A DNA stretch of 64,000 nucleotides from NCBI GenBank assembly GCA_008360955.1, contig LUCM01001864.1, positions 76,128-140,127 of the forward strand, given 5' to 3'. Shown one piece after another: positions 63,601-64,000 of this stretch. The DNA comes from Fasciolopsis buskii. Lineage: Eukaryota > Platyhelminthes > Trematoda > Plagiorchiida > Fasciolidae. The translations under genes and the position numbers were made by a program. Below the pieces are notes generated by a model, which was not told where the DNA came from, made no database searches, and saw only the letters and a program-made list of their open reading frames with translations. Positions within the stretch are counted from its first letter, which is position 1; every line of letters begins with the position of its first letter.

Positions 63601-64000
63601 TGCACCACCGGATGGGGCGTAATGAATGCAGTCGGACGTTTTCTCAATCTCGTGATCAGGTCCAGATCCCATATGATTCTCACCGTGTACGCAGCCTGCA
63701 GACGACAGCGACGTCGATTCGGATGGAGTTGTGTGACCACTACTGCCCGTTGGGCAGGAGTCCACGTTGGAATCGGAGGCCGAAGACAGCATAAGTCGAG
63801 AGTCTGAATTGAGTGACAGTGAAGCAAGACGACCATCTACAACGGTACGATGCAGACGTCGAGACTTGCTTAGGCTCGACTTCGTCAGTGGAATTCCTGA
63901 TGGGTTCAATTTCGCACGTAGCACATATGCCAGATCAGAGTTTGTGGGTGTTTGTCTTTGTCTGCGGCGTTGGGCGGCCGCCGAACGGTTCCGCTGCTGG
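38525..64000 (-). CDS. DOT1L: DOT1L homologue (histone H3K79 methyltransferase), 3' part, five exons
   Basis: DOT1L proteins methylate lysine 79 of histone H3 in chromatin. Only the part downstream of the catalytic domain is inside the window. I see five minus-strand exons: 64000-63363 (open at the edge), 60821-60225, 52324-52131, 46895-46791 and 39682-38525, joined in phases 1, 1, 0 and 0. All inferred introns have GT-AG ends, mostly with strong donors (GTAAGT, GTAAGT, GTATGT, GTGAGT). The joined product is about 895 residues plus the missing N-terminus. From memory of human DOT1L, the order agrees: Arg/Gln-rich helix end, basic AT-hook-like region, LHAxTVxQ motif, long coiled coil, Ser/Pro tail. 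The spliced codon between exons 2 and 3 restores a Glu in a gap-free match to the human coiled-coil start. The SET-independent methyltransferase domain is not visible, so activity is inferred from family membership. I could not run an alignment or check for transcripts. Confidence 0.82.
42005..44406 (+). mobile_element. RTE-type LINE copy, without the RT core (copy L1)
   Basis: The copy has an endonuclease (APE-type) N-terminus: IDVCCVSETRIQHSG at about 42395, SLLVISAYAPTD at 42660 and VVAGDFNAQV at 42783. A linker and AEHFKGLL at about 43510 follow. It then jumps to the post-RT segment LTIADRFAYLGTCAS at 43580, LRWLGHVLQMANTRLL at 43920, and the tail GWGPKDPSTSWLERL at 44104. The roughly 250-residue RT core is missing, and frameshifts and stops break the rest. 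The layout is that of RTE LINEs. It lies in the last DOT1L intron, antisense to the gene. Confidence 0.85.
44575..45005 (+). mobile_element. 3' end of a second RTE-like LINE subfamily, copy 1
   Basis: A decayed translation ELNRLRWLG...STPSIYGVLQGS is the C-terminal RTE tail. About 430 bp match 54145-54565, including the shared CAGTCGATAACGTG block and the AACCGGGGCGCGTTCGGGCG tail. It differs clearly from the RTE copies at 42005 and 57270. Confidence 0.65.
45620..45795 (+). mobile_element. SINE-C copy on the plus strand
   Basis: B box GAGGTTCGAATCCTATATC at about 45645, then GTCGCCCGGCTCGATAGCAC and TGTGTGGTTTGGGATCCCTC, collinear with the reverse complement of 62096-62292. The head is decayed. 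Confidence 0.55.
46165..46370 (-). mobile_element. SINE-C copy, diverged
   Basis: The body block TATGACCCTGAAACCTGGAG followed by GGCATACA and GTGGCGACGGTGAAATGGCA is collinear with the other copies. The head is degenerate near 46310-46365. Confidence 0.62.
46791..46895 (-). CDS. DOT1L: DOT1L exon: second coiled-coil segment
   Basis: The exon is exactly 105 nt (35 codons), phase 0 at both ends, with acceptor TTTTCCAATCCATCAG (AG at 46896-46897) and donor GAG|GTGAGT (GT at 46789-46790). It encodes LGILISTPSAFFAQARKL followed by a His-rich helix ending KITEFRNE. The human counterpart is the stretch beginning LGVKALTYNDLIQAQKEI. The leading LG, the position of the gapless match, and its place right after the previous coiled-coil exon agree. 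The exon is too short to be found by simple open-frame searches. It lies between SINE-C copies in the flanking introns. Confidence 0.83.
47040..47222 (-). mobile_element. SINE-C copy
   Basis: It has the B box (reverse of GGATTCGAACCTTTGG at 47165-47180), body blocks with ACCATCGAAGTGAACGG and CCCGGAACTTAGTGATACA, and the head end at ACTTGACTACCGCCC. It lies just upstream of the CsRn1-like element. Confidence 0.72.
47477..48066 (+). repeat. 5' LTR of the CsRn1-like element
   Basis: 590 bp, bounded by inverted termini TGTTA and TAACA. A TATA box (CTATATAAA) lies at 47692-47700 and a (GT)n run at about 47935-47957. It is the complete LTR of the element. Confidence 0.88.
47692..47700 (+). promoter_or_regulatory. 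TATA box in the 5' LTR
   Basis: CTATATAAA in the LTR, followed by a region suitable for retroelement transcription start. The matching part of the 3' LTR is truncated away. Confidence 0.5.
48067..48090 (+). promoter_or_regulatory. Primer-binding region of the CsRn1-like element
   Basis: Directly after the LTR comes AATCTGGCGACGGGG. The TGGCGAC core is in the expected place for tRNA-primed minus-strand synthesis. CsRn1-type elements are reported to use tRNA-Trp; the match here is only partial. Confidence 0.45.
48192..48996 (+). pseudogene. gag of the CsRn1-like element, frameshifted
   Basis: Gag starts at ATG 48192 (MATTTASPEIL) and runs in one frame to about 48590, then continues in the next frame (ALTEDQFRCLIFICGLQ) to 48996. 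Typical motifs are a W-F-RYED segment, TKVRLLLRKLGPAEHTRYINF, and FNTRYQCLKL. A zinc-knuckle-like cluster CRYCGAWHFHKFC then HQCKQCHHVG lies at about 48890-48972, spaced CX2CX3HX4C rather than the usual CX2CX4HX4C. Unusual Cys/His spacing is known for this clade. At least two frameshifts (near 48590 and 48970) show decay. Confidence 0.85.
48962..50050 (+). pseudogene. pol remnant: aspartic protease fused in frame to C-terminal integrase
   Basis: The protease part (49090-49441) has the active-site-like LDTASDISVIS and the downstream NLLGTDWLDELG. A single TAG at 49442-49444 is followed, in the same frame, by integrase C-terminal sequence: SEKLVGTLKRPLLK, NPNTPGGVSPAEALMGRK and KGSLVYVRDHRPGHPGW. 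Everything between the protease and the integrase core end (RT, RNase H, integrase HHCC and most of DDE) is missing. The deletion keeps the reading frame. The chromodomain-like end is not evident. Confidence 0.85.
50059..50076 (+). promoter_or_regulatory. Polypurine tract of the CsRn1-like element
   Basis: An A/G run (AAAACAAAAGGGGGGAGG) immediately precedes the 3' LTR start TGTTATGG at 50077, as expected for plus-strand priming. Confidence 0.75.
50077..50258 (+). repeat. Truncated 3' LTR
   Basis: It matches the first 182 bp of the 5' LTR with about ten differences, then similarity stops where the deleted RTE LINE copy begins (50262). The remaining 408 bp of LTR are absent. Confidence 0.85.
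50262..50950 (-). mobile_element. Internally deleted RTE LINE copy (L2)
   Basis: Reverse-complement copy of the 5' half of the LINE at 42005, holding the leader (50800-50950) and the endonuclease half up to SLLVISAYAPTDRS (50380-50360). It then joins the 3' part at GATTGGATGGAGTGA (50335-50349) and jumps again to the 3' end (AAAAGGCAGCGGTCAG, about 50287-50303). Its 3' end abuts the truncated LTR at 50258. Confidence 0.83.
52131..52324 (-). CDS. DOT1L: DOT1L exon: first coiled-coil segment
   Basis: The 194-nt exon has acceptor GACTTGCAG (AG at 52325-52326) and donor CGA|GTATGT (GT at 52129-52130). It enters in phase 1, where G|AA makes Glu with the previous exon, and leaves in phase 0. It encodes 64 residues, strongly helical with heptad leucines: VDLVRQQLAIEQARQAELL then LARKRTLEENIKRLH. 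The start FMDHLATIRSPAYVDL lines up without gaps with the human DOT1L segment around YLQFLAYTKTPQYKASL. In human DOT1L this coiled coil contacts AF10-type partners; whether the fluke protein does so is inference. Confidence 0.85.
54145..54565 (+). mobile_element. 3' end of a second RTE-like LINE subfamily, copy 2
   Basis: The translation MSANRLSRCTVLSKPGGVWK then GQSITxGKGLKTLTDGLLRVG fits the C-terminal tail of RTE ORF2, with one internal stop. It shares about 420 bp with 44575-45005. It lies in a DOT1L intron, antisense to the gene. Confidence 0.7.
57270..58562 (+). mobile_element. Internally deleted RTE LINE copy (L3)
   Basis: It carries the leader (57290-57540), an intact 130-codon endonuclease stretch at 57604-57996 (VSETRIQHSG, LCAVRLHG, SLLVISAYAPTDRSI), then the same internal junction as copy L2 (about 57980). 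The 3' part follows with LRWLGHVLQMANTRLL and the tail ending PNQND at about 58372. It has no RT core. The 3' 500 bp are nearly identical to the copy at 43890-44400, pointing to fairly recent activity of the family. Confidence 0.85.
60225..60821 (-). CDS. DOT1L: DOT1L exon: AT-hook-like basic region and LHAxTVxQ motif
   Basis: This internal exon of 597 nt has a pyrimidine-rich acceptor (CATCCTCTCAG) and an ideal donor (GTAAGT, GT at 60223-60224). It enters and leaves in phase 1. The start carries on as xPDQPPIRITLSLSGTKTT, with no methionine needed. About 85-110 residues in are two AT-hook-like cores (GRGRPPT and KGRPPL) in a Pro/Arg-rich stretch. These are followed by NVEVLHAETVAQ, which matches the human DOT1L pattern LDALHAQTVSQ just after its own GRPKK element. 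AT-hooks bind the minor groove of AT-rich DNA, and this region in DOT1L helps nucleosome binding. The last 60 residues are Gln/Ser-rich and lead into the coiled coil of the next exon. Confidence 0.82.
61481..61665 (+). mobile_element. SINE-B, tRNA-Leu/Ser-like head with A/T-rich tail
   Basis: The head GCGGCCAAGTGGATAAGG (A-box-like) with GGTTCGAATCC at 61532-61542 (B box) is followed by a body with GCCCCCTTCCTGAAAAATG and a tail of AATAAAGGGAGTAAAATAAA type. It lies in the first visible DOT1L intron. Body and tail recur at 13262-13460 and 10490-10650. Confidence 0.78.
62096..62292 (-). mobile_element. SINE-C, best preserved minus-strand copy
   Basis: On the minus strand the head is GGAGATGGTCAAGTGGATTG (A-box-like) and AAGGTTCGAATTCC at about 62233-62246 (B box), resembling tRNA-Leu/Ser. 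The body ends CTGTACCACTCCAAGTTCCGG. It lies in a DOT1L intron on the gene's strand. Confidence 0.75.
63363..64000 (-). CDS. DOT1L: DOT1L exon: post-catalytic Arg/Gln and Ser-rich segment (5' end beyond window)
   Basis: The frame is open from the window edge to a donor, GAA|GTAAGT, with GT at 63361-63362, and ends in phase 1. It encodes about 212 residues. The first 16 or so are rich in Gln, Arg and Ala (QQRNRSAAAQRRRQRQ), which resembles the Arg/Gln helix that follows the catalytic domain in human DOT1L. The rest is low-complexity, rich in Ser and basic residues, with a run of eight Ser. The frame stays open past the donor for about 33 codons, but those residues look like intron translation (hydrophobic, Cys-rich). 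Nothing in this exon alone proves the family; the assignment rests on its phase and order with the next exon. Confidence 0.7.

Noticed and set aside
1..64000. CRISPR arrays, operons, bacterial promoters or attachment sites
   Set aside because: No regularly spaced repeats with unique spacers; splice sites, SINEs and LINEs show a eukaryotic genome.

Overview
The window is a piece of a repeat-rich metazoan genome, most likely a digenean fluke (Fasciolidae or a related family). This is inferred from the retroelement set: a Ty3/gypsy element of the CsRn1 type first described in liver flukes, RTE-type LINEs, a Penelope-like GIY-YIG remnant, several tRNA-derived SINE families, large introns and GT-AG splice sites. 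Most open frames are short and meaningless. There is no bacterial-style gene organisation and no CRISPR array.

The one real gene I can support occupies the right half on the minus strand, from the right edge (64000) down to about 38525. It is the 3' portion of a DOT1L (histone H3 lysine-79 methyltransferase) homologue. I assembled five exons by eye: 63363-64000 (open at the window edge), 60225-60821, 52131-52324, 46791-46895 and the terminal exon 38525-39682. Acceptor and donor signals and intron phases (1, 1, 0, 0) fit at every junction. The joined product follows the post-catalytic part of animal DOT1L in order: a basic Arg/Gln segment, an AT-hook-like basic region, an LHAxTVxQ motif, a long coiled coil and a Ser/Pro-rich tail. 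The methyltransferase domain itself should lie just beyond the right edge.

The DOT1L introns are filled with mobile DNA. Intron 60822-63362 holds two SINEs. Intron 52325-60224 holds an RTE-like 3' end and an internally deleted RTE LINE. Intron 46896-52130 holds a CsRn1-like LTR element that lacks RT, RNase H and most of integrase, abutted by a second deleted RTE copy. Intron 39683-46790 holds a longer RTE copy without its RT core, another RTE-like 3' end and two SINEs.

The terminal exon and 3' flank of DOT1L lie in a large, near-identical inverted-repeat complex (29346-39363). A short forward arm (29346-29604) and 198-bp spacer precede a reverse copy (29803-32202), a 395-bp N gap, a forward copy (32598-35881), the same spacer, and the reverse copy that carries the gene (36080-39363). 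The two reverse copies sit at a constant offset of 6277 bp. The layout is either a very recent foldback duplication or an assembly artefact.

The left part (1-29.3 kb) lies downstream of DOT1L and looks intergenic. It contains SINEs (including a head-to-head palindromic pair), a (TATG)n microsatellite, a gypsy integrase fragment, a CR1/jockey-like LINE split by another repeat, a Penelope-like endonuclease fragment, a decayed gypsy gag-pol on the minus strand (20350-23450), and one unrecognised candidate exon near 27.4-27.6 kb.
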